Below, piece after piece: positions 25,394 through 38,272 of a stretch of 51,630 bases of DNA. Positions within the stretch are counted from its first letter, which is position 1; each line of letters begins with the position of its first letter. The position numbers were made by a program, and so were the translations under genes. The DNA lies in assembly GCA_030524675.1 (NCBI GenBank), contig JAUNGE010000024.1:1-51630 (forward strand). The letters run 5' to 3'. The notes under the pieces are model-generated. The model was given only the letters and a program-made list of their open reading frames with translations. It made no database searches and had not been told where the DNA came from. The DNA comes from a bacterium. GTDB taxonomy: Bacteria > Bacillota > Clostridia > Lachnospirales > Lachnospiraceae.

Positions 25394-25524
25394 TTCATGT
25401 CTTAGATTTTATCTTTTGTATTTCTTCTATATTTTACTCTTCTGTATTTTGCTCTTCTGTATTTTATTCTTTTGTATTCTATTTTCGCTCTTATTCTTTT
25501 ATCCTGATTCTACTACATCTCACC

Positions 25525-28832
<3,308 letters not shown>

Positions 28833-28945
28833 CTTTCCATTTTTTATGATTTCGGATATCTATCGTTTCAGATTTTTATCACTTTTTTATTCTTTTCGCT
28901 CTCCATAATTCAGATTTTTAACTCTTAGGACATCTGCGTTTTCTC

Positions 28946-30112
28946 TTATTTTAAAATGGTGAAGGAGTCAACAGAAGCCATTCCCTGCTCCAGTGCGCTC
29001 TCATCCGCATCCTTCGTATACTCTGCGCGCACCGTATAGACTGTGCCATCTCTGCGGATTCTGCTCTCCTTTGTGTACTTCACATCCACAACATACTCAT
29101 CGTGATATTCCATCTCATAGGTGCAGATTTCCTGTGCCGGATCTGCAAAGAATGTGACACATATCTGCTCGTCATCGCCGCTCTCGGATTCCGGCGCCAA
29201 TTTTTCATTCCATTCGCTGTAGGAAGCAGGAATCACAACATTGGCAGCACTCTCACCAGAAGCCACAGAAACTGTGATTTTCTGCGCACCGCTCGTCAGA
29301 GTCACCGTGCCTTCCACACTCTCATCTGCAGACCACTCGCCCTGAGGCAGTGTGAGCTCAAAACGTCCCTCTGCATCTGCATATTTATTGCCCAGTGTGA
29401 CTTCACCAGAAGCGCTGCTGTCCGCCTCATCTGGACTCACTACGGAGCTGATGGAGCGAAGAGCGGTAAAGGACTCCATCGCCTTCGTCACAGAACGAAT
29501 GGTGCCATCGTCCAGCTGGTTCAAATCTGCCTGAACTGTGTACACAACATAAGAATCCGACGTATTCGGGAAACCAAATCCGGCAAAGGCCTTCGCCTTC
29601 ACACTGACATCTTCACTGTTCGCTGTCACAGCTGCTACATAGCCGTCCATCTCCCCCTCAATCACGCAAGGATTAAAATATGTCAGGTCATATTTCTGCA
29701 GAGACTCTTCCTCTTCTTTATAGACCTCAAATTCTCCTGTAGCATAGAATAATTCCACATCATCTGCGGCATTTCCTGTCAAATACTGAATTGTCATCGT
29801 ATTAGCGCCGGAGGACAATACCACTTCCTCCTCGCTCTGTCTGTCAATCTTCCATGTTTCGTCTGGCAGATTCATCTGATAGCGCTCATTCTTTCCTACC
29901 AGCTTTGCGCCGCTTATCACGGCGTCTTCCTGCTTTTCTTCCAGGTCCGGAGCAAATGTGGTCTCTTCTTTTTCTGCTTTCTGTGTGCCCTGTGTCTGAG
30001 CCGCACTGCCATCGCTTCCATTATTTCCACTGTTTCCGCCGCATCCGGTCATCGCTGCTGCCGCCATCACGACTGCTGCCGCCAAAGCCGCTGTTCTTTT
30101 ATATGCTCTCAT
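28946..30112 (-). CDS. Secreted lipoprotein with a duplicated domain
   Basis: 388 residues. The start at 30112 gives a signal peptide with lipobox MTGC (Cys near residue 24), then a Gly/Ser/Asn- and Gln/Thr/Glu-rich linker. The mature part contains two related units: one beginning RYQMNLPDETWKID (about residue 80) and one beginning RFELTLPQGEWSAD (about 245), each followed by a run of the type VVLSSGANTMTIQ or VTLTSGAQKITVS. No enzyme motif and no family I can name; an envelope-associated binding or stress protein is possible. The ribosome site AAAGGA is rather far (about 13 bases) from the ATG. Confidence 0.75.
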   Translation of the reverse strand: MRAYKRTAALAAAVVMAAAAMTGCGGNSGNNGSDGSAAQTQGTQKAEKEETTFAPDLEEKQEDAVISGAKLVGKNERYQMNLPDETWKIDRQSEEEVVLSSGANTMTIQYLTGNAADDVELFYATGEFEVYKEEEESLQKYDLTYFNPCVIEGEMDGYVAAVTANSEDVSVKAKAFAGFGFPNTSDSYVVYTVQADLNQLDDGTIRSVTKAMESFTALRSISSVVSPDEADSSASGEVTLGNKYADAEGRFELTLPQGEWSADESVEGTVTLTSGAQKITVSVASGESAANVVIPASYSEWNEKLAPESESGDDEQICVTFFADPAQEICTYEMEYHDEYVVDVKYTKESRIRRDGTVYTVRAEYTKDADESALEQGMASVDSFTILK

Positions 30113-30325
30113 AAAATACACCAATCCTTTCCTTTTTCCAGTTCCATTTCTGGTAGTCCTGCCGGAAATGTACAGACGCCATCTGATGTTCTGCCATCTT
30201 TTCTTCCTGCACAACTGTTTTCTCATTATAGCGGCTTTCCTTTTTTGATACAATGACTTTCATACATTTTTCACAATTATTAAGAAAATTGTCATCACTT
30301 TGCACAATTTCTTCCATAAAAAAGG

Positions 30326-30380
30326 AGTACAGGCTATAGAGCAGCAACGAATCTGGATTCTGATGCTGACAGCCTGTACT
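30326..30380 (-). terminator. glyQS operon terminator with long nested hairpin
   Basis: Outer perfect stem AGTACAGGCT (30326-30335 with 30371-30380), then CAGCA/TGCTG and GAATC/GATTC nested inside, followed on the minus strand by CCTTTTTT. The gap 30113-30585 around it holds no other gene; the remainder is T-rich. Confidence 0.75.
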
Positions 30381-30585
30381 TCCTTCTTTTTCTATGTTCT
30401 TTTTTCTATGCTTTTTTGCCTTTTTCTATAATTCTTCTTATGTTTGTTTCTACACTCTTCCTGAAACCCAAAATTTTCCGGCATCGTGTAAAATTTCTCC
30501 CTGAGGAATATGCTTCTGTGGAATATACTTTTCTGAAAGAGAGGTCTTTGGAACACACCTCTTCCAATTAAAGTACAGCAGCACG

Positions 30586-31974
30586 TTAGAAGCGGAACTT
30601 ATCCTCAAAATAAGCCTTCAGCTCTGCAATCGGCACGCGAACCTGCTCCATGGTGTCGCGGTCACGCACGGTCACTGCGCCGTCTGTCTCGGAGTCAAAG
30701 TCATAGGTGATGCAGAACGGAGTACCAATCTCATCCTGTCTTCTGTAGCGCTTGCCGATGTTGCCTCTGTCATCAAACTCACAGTTGTAGTACTTGCACA
30801 GTTCCATGTAGACCTTCTCAGCGCCCTCATTCAGCTTCTTGGACAGCGGAAGCACGCCAATCTTCACTGGTGCAATCGCTGGATGGAAGTGCAGCACAGT
30901 ACGGGTATCGCCGCCCTCCAGCGTCTCCTCGTCATATGCTGCGCAGAGGAATGCCAGAGTCACACGGTCAGCACCCAGAGATGGCTCAATGACATATGGA
31001 ATGTATTTTTCCTTCTTATCATCATCAAAGTAGGACATATCCTGGCCGGATACATTCTGATGCTGTGTCAGGTCATAATCCGTACGGTCTGCAATGCCCC
31101 AAAGTTCGCCCCAGCCAAACGGGAACAGGAACTCGATATCGGTGGTTGCCTTAGAGTAGAAGCAGAGTTCTTCTTTTGCATGGTCGCGGGCACGCATCTC
31201 CTCCGGCTTGATGCCAAGAGACTGCAGCCAGTTGATGCAGAAACTCTTCCAATAAGCAAACCACTCCAGGTCAGTGCCTGGCTCGCAGAAAAATTCCAGC
31301 TCCATCTGCTCAAACTCTCTGGTACGGAAGGTGAAGTTACCTGGTGTAATCTCGTTTCGGAACGATTTACCGATCTGGCCGATACCAAACGGAATTTTCT
31401 TTCTGGATGTTCTCTGTACATTCTTAAAGTTTACAAAGATACCCTGTGCAGTCTCCGGACGAAGATATACAGTGTTCTTTGCATCCTCTGTCACACCCTG
31501 GAAGGTCTTAAACATCAGGTTGAACTGGCGAATATCTGTAAAATCATGCTTGCCGCAGGATGGACACGGAATGTTGTTGTCCTCGATGTACTGCTTCATC
31601 TGCTCCTGAGACCATGCGTCGATGGAACCCTCGATTTTGATGCCGTGCTCCTCATTGTAATCCTCAATCAGCTTATCTGCACGGAAACGCTCTTTACATG
31701 CCTTGCAGTCCATCAGCGGGTCAGAGAAACCGCCCAGATGGCCGGAAGCCACCCATGTCTGAGAGTTCATCAGAATCGCACAGTCCACGCCCACATTGTA
31801 AGGACTCTCTGTGATAAATTTGCTCCACCATGCCTTCTTCACATTGTTTTTCAGCTCAACGCCCAGGTTGCCGTAATCCCATGTATTTGCCAGGCCGCCG
31901 TAAATCTCGGAACCTGGATACACAAAACCTCTGGACTTTGCCAGCGCTACAATTTTTTCCATTGTCTTTTCCAT
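30586..31974 (-). CDS. glyQS: Glycyl-tRNA synthetase, alpha2 type
   Basis: Class II aminoacyl-tRNA synthetase charging tRNA-Gly, 462 residues, the single-chain dimeric form of Firmicutes and eukaryotes. Motif segments: [20 protein letters not shown] at the N-terminus, [15 protein letters not shown] (motif 2 region), [19 protein letters not shown] (motif 3 region) and a C-terminal anticodon-binding domain (PVKIGVLPL onward). The start at 31974 is set by GGAGAA 9 bases upstream; the open frame continues upstream but has only weak starts. It lies 74 bases after a lipoprotein gene, likely co-transcribed. Confidence 0.96.
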   Translation of the reverse strand: MEKTMEKIVALAKSRGFVYPGSEIYGGLANTWDYGNLGVELKNNVKKAWWSKFITESPYNVGVDCAILMNSQTWVASGHLGGFSDPLMDCKACKERFRADKLIEDYNEEHGIKIEGSIDAWSQEQMKQYIEDNNIPCPSCGKHDFTDIRQFNLMFKTFQGVTEDAKNTVYLRPETAQGIFVNFKNVQRTSRKKIPFGIGQIGKSFRNEITPGNFTFRTREFEQMELEFFCEPGTDLEWFAYWKSFCINWLQSLGIKPEEMRARDHAKEELCFYSKATTDIEFLFPFGWGELWGIADRTDYDLTQHQNVSGQDMSYFDDDKKEKYIPYVIEPSLGADRVTLAFLCAAYDEETLEGGDTRTVLHFHPAIAPVKIGVLPLSKKLNEGAEKVYMELCKYYNCEFDDRGNIGKRYRRQDEIGTPFCITYDFDSETDGAVTVRDRDTMEQVRVPIAELKAYFEDKFRF

Positions 31975-32048
31975 CACTCTAGCTTCTCCTTTTTCCATCT
32001 CTTTTTCTTTCTGGTTTTTAATACCCTTCATACCTTGCAGCTTCAACA

Positions 32049-32657
32049 CTACTTAAAAATAATATATGCTCTTCCCTCCTCGGAAGTCTGCACCGTAAAA
32101 TCATCCACCAGAGTACATCCCGCAGACATATACTGCACCTTTCCCTCTGTCTGAATCAGCGCGCCGCCGTCAGATGCCACCATATACAGGTCGCTCTGGC
32201 GTGTCACTTTATCGGAATCAATGTCAGCACCCTTTGGATTCACAAATTTTCCATCCAGAATCAACCCTTCTGACAGCCCTTCTGATACCTTCATCACAGA
32301 AAGCTCAGACAGCATGTTTTCCCAGTCTTTTTCAGCTTCCGCAAACACAAGAAAATCTGCGGCAGAGTCATACGAAAACACAGCATTTGCCGTCCCATCA
32401 GCCAATTTACAAGAAGCTAGGGAAACTCCATCGTACTCTCCCACAGCTTCTGTCAGAAACTGATTCAGCTCTTCTTCCGAATAATAGTCATTTTCATAGG
32501 TCTTTACCAGTGCGGACTGCACACTGCCATCTCTGGAAATAAAGATGCTGCTCTGTTTCGGTTCAAACTTGCTGGAAGATGCATTTCCAGCACAGGCAGT
32601 CAGCAAAACTGTCACTGCAGCAATCCCTGCCGCCAGTCTCAGATTCTTTTTTCTCAT
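32049..32657 (-). CDS. Hypothetical secreted lipoprotein
   Basis: 202 residues with signal peptide [20 protein letters not shown] and lipobox LTAC (Cys22). The mature part has no recognisable enzyme motif; it begins [20 protein letters not shown] and ends with [12 protein letters not shown]. Family not identified. Located directly upstream of glyQS and downstream of recO on the same strand. Confidence 0.78.
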   Translation of the reverse strand: MRKKNLRLAAGIAAVTVLLTACAGNASSSKFEPKQSSIFISRDGSVQSALVKTYENDYYSEEELNQFLTEAVGEYDGVSLASCKLADGTANAVFSYDSAADFLVFAEAEKDWENMLSELSVMKVSEGLSEGLILDGKFVNPKGADIDSDKVTRQSDLYMVASDGGALIQTEGKVQYMSAGCTLVDDFTVQTSEEGRAYIIFK

Positions 32658-32758
32658 ACTCGTTCTCTCTTTCTCCTTTCAGTTTTGCACTAACTCCAAG
32701 TTGTCTGTCTATTTTAACCTGTTTCTTCTGTGATTTCAAGCCTTACCTTACTTTTCCC

Positions 32759-33409
32759 TTATTTTTCAGCAAGAACTTCCAGAATCTCCAGAGAATGAAA
32801 CGCACAATCCACATATTTGCACATATCTTTCTGGACTGCACGGGCAAACTCTGCGAGCGCTTCCTCTGTCAGTGTAAATGTATACAGTTTTTCTATCGGA
32901 GAATTGACCACAAACTCCCACGCATATGCCGCCGCATTTCCCACAGAAACAGAAGGCTCTAGCGTATACTCCCCATGAATCACCATCGCTTTCAACTCAA
33001 AAATCCGGCGAATCAGGGGATTTTTGAGGGAAGGTTTTAACAGTGCACGGAACGACTGGTACAAAAGCTTCAGCATCTGTGTGCCGTCCATGTTTTCTCT
33101 GGTATAATACTCCGCCAGCTCCAGAAAATACGAGCCGTAGCATGCCGCCTCCATATCCATCGAGAGTTCATCAAAATAATTAGAAATCTCCGCATTCTGC
33201 ACGCTGTAGGCATCCCGCCCAGGATACAGAGTAAAAACACCGAACGAAAAGGGTCTGGTGCCCGCCATCAGCGCATGATTCATGCGTCTCGCACCCCTGG
33301 CAAACGCCGTGATGCGTCCCCGTTCCCTAGTGAGAAGGACCAGGCGCTTATCATAATCTCCCACAGGAGTAGACTTAATCACCATACCATTCACCGAAAC
33401 TAGCTCCAT
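32759..33409 (-). CDS. recO: DNA repair protein RecO, zinc-finger-less
   Basis: RecF-pathway mediator that loads RecA by displacing SSB. N-terminal OB fold: GMVIKSTPVGDYDKRLVLLTRERGRI; then ARGARR and FELKAMVIHGEYTLEPS at the position where the family usually has a zinc finger. Here the four cysteines are missing and the protein is shorter (216 residues). The start at 33409 has GAGGAAAGG upstream. Next to era, as in many Firmicutes. Confidence 0.85.
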   Translation of the reverse strand: MELVSVNGMVIKSTPVGDYDKRLVLLTRERGRITAFARGARRMNHALMAGTRPFSFGVFTLYPGRDAYSVQNAEISNYFDELSMDMEAACYGSYFLELAEYYTRENMDGTQMLKLLYQSFRALLKPSLKNPLIRRIFELKAMVIHGEYTLEPSVSVGNAAAYAWEFVVNSPIEKLYTFTLTEEALAEFARAVQKDMCKYVDCAFHSLEILEVLAEK

Positions 33410-33454
33410 ACCCTTTCCTCCTGTATTAAAATGTCCGTATGATACCAGGGTCAA

Positions 33455-33480
33455 AGGAGTCAAAAAATATTTTGACTCCT
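33455..33480 (-). terminator. 11-bp hairpin between era and recO
   Basis: Perfect 11-bp stem AGGAGTCAAAA/TTTTGACTCCT with a 4-base loop; on the minus strand followed only by TTTG. It may partly terminate transcription from era or protect the transcript end; recO has its own ribosome site. Confidence 0.55.
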
Positions 33481-33492
33481 GTACCATACAGT

Positions 33493-34398
33493 TTATTTCT
33501 CTTTCATGTCATATCCGTAATTCTTCATATACAGCTCGCTGTCGCGCCACTCTTTGCGCACCTTAACCCAAATCTGCAGATTCACGCGGGCATCCATCAG
33601 ATTCTCAATCTCGATGCGCGCCTGTGTGCCGATTTTCTTGAGCATCGCGCCGCCTTTTCCAATGATAATGCCCTTATGAGAATCGCGCTCGCACACAATC
33701 GTCGCCTCAATGTCAAACATGCCGTTCTTTCTCTCCGTCATCTTCTCAATCACGACGGCAATGCCGTGCGGAATCTCATCACTCAGAAGACGCAGCGCCT
33801 TCTCACGAATCATCTCCGCCGCAATCTGGCGCATCGGCTGGTCTGTCACCGTATCCTCGTCGTAATACTGGGGGCCTTCTGGCAGATATTTGAAAATCTC
33901 ATCAATCACCGAATCCGTGTTGATTTTTTTCAGGGCGGACACAGGGATAATCGCGGCAAATTTGCAGATATCCTTGTACGCATCAATAAATTTCAGAATT
34001 TCTTCCTTTTTCACAGTATCAATCTTATTGATAACCAGAATCACTGGTGTCTTCACCTGGCGCAGAATCTCTGCGATGTGCTGCTCTCCTGCCCCGATGT
34101 AGGTCGTCGGCTCCACCAGCCAGAGAATCACATCCACTTCCTTCAATGTGCGCTCTGCCACATTCACCATGTACTCGCCGAGTTTATTTTTTGCCTTGTG
34201 AATTCCAGGCGTATCCAGAAAGATAATCTGTCCTCTCTTCTCATCCGTGTACACCGTCTGAATCCGATTTCTCGTCGTCTGCGGTTTCTCTGAGGTAATG
34301 GCAATTTTCTGCCCGATCAAATGGTTCATCAAAGTCGATTTTCCTACATTGGGTCTTCCGATTAAGGTTACAAATCCTGATTTATATTGATTTTTCAT
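33493..34398 (-). CDS. era: GTPase Era
   Basis: Essential GTPase that binds the 3' end of 16S rRNA during 30S assembly. G1 GRPNVGKST (residues 14-22), G3 DTPGIHKAK, G4 NKID, and a C-terminal KH domain with GIIIGKGGAML. 301 residues, family length. The start at 34398 is used because the upstream TTG has no ribosome site; GGAGGAG lies 12 bases before the ATG, slightly long. Preceded by the M16C protease gene (39-base gap). Confidence 0.95.
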   Translation of the reverse strand: MKNQYKSGFVTLIGRPNVGKSTLMNHLIGQKIAITSEKPQTTRNRIQTVYTDEKRGQIIFLDTPGIHKAKNKLGEYMVNVAERTLKEVDVILWLVEPTTYIGAGEQHIAEILRQVKTPVILVINKIDTVKKEEILKFIDAYKDICKFAAIIPVSALKKINTDSVIDEIFKYLPEGPQYYDEDTVTDQPMRQIAAEMIREKALRLLSDEIPHGIAVVIEKMTERKNGMFDIEATIVCERDSHKGIIIGKGGAMLKKIGTQARIEIENLMDARVNLQIWVKVRKEWRDSELYMKNYGYDMKEK

Positions 34399-34437
34399 TC
34401 GTTTTTTTACTCCTCCTGCCTTTCCAGTCAACTATTT

Positions 34438-37356
34438 TTATGCCAGACTCTTCACTTCGCCGAACATCTTCGCATCTTTCTCAATCTGCGCCGCATTTCC
34501 AATCACGCAGATGCTTCCGGTTTTCAGCACGGCCTCCACCAGTCCTGCCAGATTTCGGATATCCTGCACCGTCGCGCCCAAAATCTCATCGCGCTCTTTC
34601 TGGAGCATCTCCTCTGTCACGCCAGAGAAATAGGCGCTCAAGCCCCGCTGTCCCTTCGCGGACGGAAGCTGCGGCACATCCAAGTCACTGATAGTGCCAA
34701 TGACATATTTTGTCATATCTCTCTCATCAATGTCAAATGTTTCCAGATAGGAAATCACCTCTTCATACACCTGATTGGATTCGCTCACATTCGGGTCACG
34801 GTAGGACACAAAATATCCCTCCCCGCTTCTTCCAAAACCACTCATGCATCCATACGCGCCACCCTTGACGCGCAGACGAATCCAGAGGTAATCATAGTTC
34901 ATAATCACTTTCAAAATCCGCAGTGCACCAGTGTAGGCAAAGCCGCTGTCTGCAAATGTACCGCAGCGCGCCACATAGTTGACCTGGGATGCCGTCTTAA
35001 ATCCCTCATTTCGGTTTCCCTTCGGGAATGTGAACGGATACACGGTTCCTCTTCCCTCCGGAAATTTCTCCGCAAACGCACGGATGCTTCCCTCCAGCGC
35101 ATGCAGTCCTTCCTCATCTGCAGTAAAACTGATGCGTATATTTTCCCTCGTAAACAGCTGTGCAATCACCCGCTTCAATCCGGCAATGATGCCATCACTC
35201 TCCGTCTCAAAATTGCTTACCGCATTCTCAACAAAGTGATAGTAGGCAATTCCTCCGATTGCATCGTTAAAATAGGAGGTCGGTGAGAAGTAGGAAGTCG
35301 CTCTCGTCACCGCCATAGAATGTCCGGAACTGTTGATGCGCATCTGGATTCTGGACTTTACCTCAGACAACAATTCCAGAAGACGCTTTTTGTCATCCAG
35401 CAGAGAGTGCAGCAGCACTTCTTCTATCATATTCATTCCGAAGTCTATTTTATCATACAGCAGACGCATTCTTGCAAAAAAGACGCCAGTAAATGTTCCC
35501 TTTTCTCTCAGATTGACATAGGAATCCACTCCCATCGTCAGTCCGCCGCTGTTTAGATGAATCTCACTCGTGAAGTCCCCGTACGTATAATGCTCCGTAT
35601 CTACATAGCCCAGAATGGACTTCAAAAGTCCGACATACGGCAGGTCTTGCATCGGCACGCGGTCCGTCTGAAACAGAACTGTCAGATAGCCGATTCCCGA
35701 TGTAAACAGGTTGTGGTGCACCACAGTGACGCCATCTATTTGCTTCTCCCCAAAATACAGTTTCTCTGCCTTCTTCTCAATTTCCTCTCTCTTCAGCATC
35801 GGAATCTTCAACAGGTCTTCCTTCGGGGAAGGCGTCTCCTGATACTCCTTGAGGTCCTTTGTCTGCTGAATCAGCGCCCGAATCTGCTCTGGAGTCAAAC
35901 TCTCTTTATACGCAGCCAATGCCTGCGCCACAGCTTCGTCCTTCTTCTCTGTCAGATTGCGTTCCGGTGTCACCACAATCACAGCCTCAAACGGATTATC
36001 CAGCAGATATTCGCGGATCAGACTTTCAAAATATCCCTCGTTCACGGCCTTTTTCAGGAAATCAAACGTCTGCTGGTACTCTAAGTGCATCATTGGGTCG
36101 CCATCGTACAGCCAGCTGTCCATGCACTGCAGCCCATACATCAGCCCTCTCGGTGTGGAACCATAGTCCTCCTCTCTGTAGCGGAATTCAAAATAGTTCA
36201 TACCTGCCAGAAGACTCTTGCGGTTCATGCCTTCCTCTGCCATCTTTCTCAGCGTGCCCTTTACAATGTTTAAAAATTCCTCTTTCTGGGAACTCTTGGC
36301 TCCTTTTGCCACAACGGAGAAATACGGCTGTAAAATTCCGCTCTCATATCCTCCCATAATATCGCTGCCGATACCTGCCTTTAAAAGCGCCTCCTTCAAC
36401 GGTGCGCCTGGCGCATCCAAAAGAGTGTATTCCAGAATCTGAAACGCCACATACAGCTTCGGGTCCAAATCCGTCCCCACAACAGTATTGACAGACAGAT
36501 AGGACGCATTCTCCAACGGCTCATCCTCCAGCACCGAATACTGATACTCTTTCTCCACCGGCTTGGAAAATGGCTGCTGCATGCGGATTCTGGAATCAAT
36601 CTCTTTTCTGTCATACTGGCTCAGATACTGCTCATCCATCCAGACCAGCTTTTCCTCCATATCCATATTTCCGTACAGATAAATAAAACTGTTGGACGGG
36701 TGATAATATTTATGATAAAACTCCAGATATGCCTCATAAGTCAAGTTCGGAATATCATCCGGATCTCCGCCAGACTCGTGTCCATAGCAGGTATCCGGAA
36801 ACAGCGTGCGGCTAATCATGCGGTCCAACACGCTCTCTGGGGAGGAAAATGCGCCCTTCATCTCATTGTAGACAACACCGTTGTAGGTGATTGGAGCATC
36901 TTCTTCCGTCAACTCATAGTGCCAGCCTTCCTGCATGAAAATTTTCTTTTCTTTCAGAATATTCGGATGGAACACCGCATCCATATACACATCCATCAGG
37001 TTCTGAAAATCCTTGTCATTGCAGCTGGCAATCGGATACACCGTCTTATCTGGATATGTCATCGCATTTAAAAATGTGTTCAAAGACCCCTTCACCAGTT
37101 CCACAAACGGGTCCTTTACCGGAAATTTCTCTGAGCCGCACAGAACCGTGTGCTCCAAAATATGCGCCACACCGGTGCTGTCTGTCGGCGGTGTGCGAAA
37201 TCCAATAGAAAATACCTTATTCTCATCATCGTTCATCACCGCAAATACTCTGGCTCCCGTCTTCTTATGCTCCAGAACCACTCCGGTAGAATTCATTTCC
37301 TTCAGAAACTTCTGGGAGAGGATTTGATACCCCTTTACCTGCTCTAATTTCTCCAT
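34438..37356 (-). CDS. M16C zinc metalloprotease (PreP/insulinase-like)
   Basis: Large peptide-degrading metalloprotease, 972 residues, with four M16 units in one chain. Inverted zinc motif HILEH at residues 65-69 (His65, Glu68, His69), followed by the conserved GSEKFPVKDPFVELVKGS. No signal peptide, so cytoplasmic. Homologues of presequence protease clear short peptides; the role in bacteria is poorly known. The start at 37356 is preferred (GGAGG 5 bases upstream) over the ATG four codons earlier. Sits between a YdcF-like gene and era. Confidence 0.92.
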   Translation of the reverse strand: MEKLEQVKGYQILSQKFLKEMNSTGVVLEHKKTGARVFAVMNDDENKVFSIGFRTPPTDSTGVAHILEHTVLCGSEKFPVKDPFVELVKGSLNTFLNAMTYPDKTVYPIASCNDKDFQNLMDVYMDAVFHPNILKEKKIFMQEGWHYELTEEDAPITYNGVVYNEMKGAFSSPESVLDRMISRTLFPDTCYGHESGGDPDDIPNLTYEAYLEFYHKYYHPSNSFIYLYGNMDMEEKLVWMDEQYLSQYDRKEIDSRIRMQQPFSKPVEKEYQYSVLEDEPLENASYLSVNTVVGTDLDPKLYVAFQILEYTLLDAPGAPLKEALLKAGIGSDIMGGYESGILQPYFSVVAKGAKSSQKEEFLNIVKGTLRKMAEEGMNRKSLLAGMNYFEFRYREEDYGSTPRGLMYGLQCMDSWLYDGDPMMHLEYQQTFDFLKKAVNEGYFESLIREYLLDNPFEAVIVVTPERNLTEKKDEAVAQALAAYKESLTPEQIRALIQQTKDLKEYQETPSPKEDLLKIPMLKREEIEKKAEKLYFGEKQIDGVTVVHHNLFTSGIGYLTVLFQTDRVPMQDLPYVGLLKSILGYVDTEHYTYGDFTSEIHLNSGGLTMGVDSYVNLREKGTFTGVFFARMRLLYDKIDFGMNMIEEVLLHSLLDDKKRLLELLSEVKSRIQMRINSSGHSMAVTRATSYFSPTSYFNDAIGGIAYYHFVENAVSNFETESDGIIAGLKRVIAQLFTRENIRISFTADEEGLHALEGSIRAFAEKFPEGRGTVYPFTFPKGNRNEGFKTASQVNYVARCGTFADSGFAYTGALRILKVIMNYDYLWIRLRVKGGAYGCMSGFGRSGEGYFVSYRDPNVSESNQVYEEVISYLETFDIDERDMTKYVIGTISDLDVPQLPSAKGQRGLSAYFSGVTEEMLQKERDEILGATVQDIRNLAGLVEAVLKTGSICVIGNAAQIEKDAKMFGEVKSLA

Positions 37357-37417
37357 ATATTCCTCCATATCCGTTTTTCTGTCTCTTTTGTATTGCTTCT
37401 CTTTGTCTGTTCTATAT

Positions 37418-38194
37418 TTACATATTTCCCAGCAGTTTATCCTTAAACACTGCCAGCGCCTCTCTCACGCACAAATGGATAAACAGCACCTGGTTTGTCT
37501 CTGCCTGGATTCCATAGATATCCGTAATTCCCATCTTTTTTGCAATCTGTTTCGCGCGGAACACATGAAAATCGCTGCTGAGTACTGCAATTTTCATCTC
37601 TCCATCGTCCGAATGTTTCCGAAGCGACTCCACGGTCCGAATCACATTTTTGCTGTACTCAATATTTTCCTTTGTGTTTGTAGATTTTCCCTCTTTTATC
37701 ATCTTGTCCTCCGGCAGACCATTGTACGATAAGTACGCAAACATGGCATCTGCCTCGGACAGCGCTTCGCCTCTTCCCTTTCCGCCCGAGAGGATAAAAA
37801 TGGTGTCCGGATTTTGCTCCGCATACACTAACACCTTATCCAAGCGCTTCTTCAGGGAATCGCTGATTTTCTCCCCGCGCACTTCTGTCCCCAGCACAAT
37901 CACATAATCCATGCCCTGGGCATCTCTCCCTGCTGCATTGGTAAAAATCAGCACTTCAATCACGCCAAACACTGTGATTCCCGCAAGCAGCGTCGTCACC
38001 ACAGAGACCGGCACCCAGAGGGGAATTTTTTTTGCATGTTTTATGTAATATTCTGTCCCAAAAGCCAGGAAAAGAAACATCGCAGCTGCAATCAGCCACA
38101 AAAAAGACCAGGAAGTGCTGATGCCAGAATATACCAGAATTACAATATAATACACCATACACAGCAAAGCTGCAAGATTAAAAATCCAAAACAT
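37418..38194 (-). CDS. YdcF/SanA family membrane protein (DUF218)
   Basis: 258 residues. Three hydrophobic helices (about residues 4-25, 29-47, 60-86) are followed by a Rossmann-like cytoplasmic or extracytoplasmic domain with VIVLGTEVRG, SGGKGRGEALSEADAM and the late SSDFHVFRAKQIAKKMG. The family is linked to envelope and peptidoglycan-related functions without a fixed reaction. GGGGGAG precedes the ATG. Confidence 0.88.
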   Translation of the reverse strand: MFWIFNLAALLCMVYYIVILVYSGISTSWSFLWLIAAAMFLFLAFGTEYYIKHAKKIPLWVPVSVVTTLLAGITVFGVIEVLIFTNAAGRDAQGMDYVIVLGTEVRGEKISDSLKKRLDKVLVYAEQNPDTIFILSGGKGRGEALSEADAMFAYLSYNGLPEDKMIKEGKSTNTKENIEYSKNVIRTVESLRKHSDDGEMKIAVLSSDFHVFRAKQIAKKMGITDIYGIQAETNQVLFIHLCVREALAVFKDKLLGNM

Positions 38195-38272
38195 CCTGTC
38201 TCCCCCTTTGTAAACGTCAAAAGGCTGTTTGCCGCTCGGCAGACAGCCAAAAGTTCACGCAAAAATACTGCA

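Noticed and set aside
30883-32154. Long plus-strand open frame (423 codons) opposite glyQS
   Set aside because: It is antisense to a clear glycyl-tRNA synthetase, lacks a ribosome site and its translation is Cys/His/Leu-rich noise.
33439-34293. Plus-strand open frame opposite era
   Set aside because: Antisense shadow of an essential GTPase with intact motifs.
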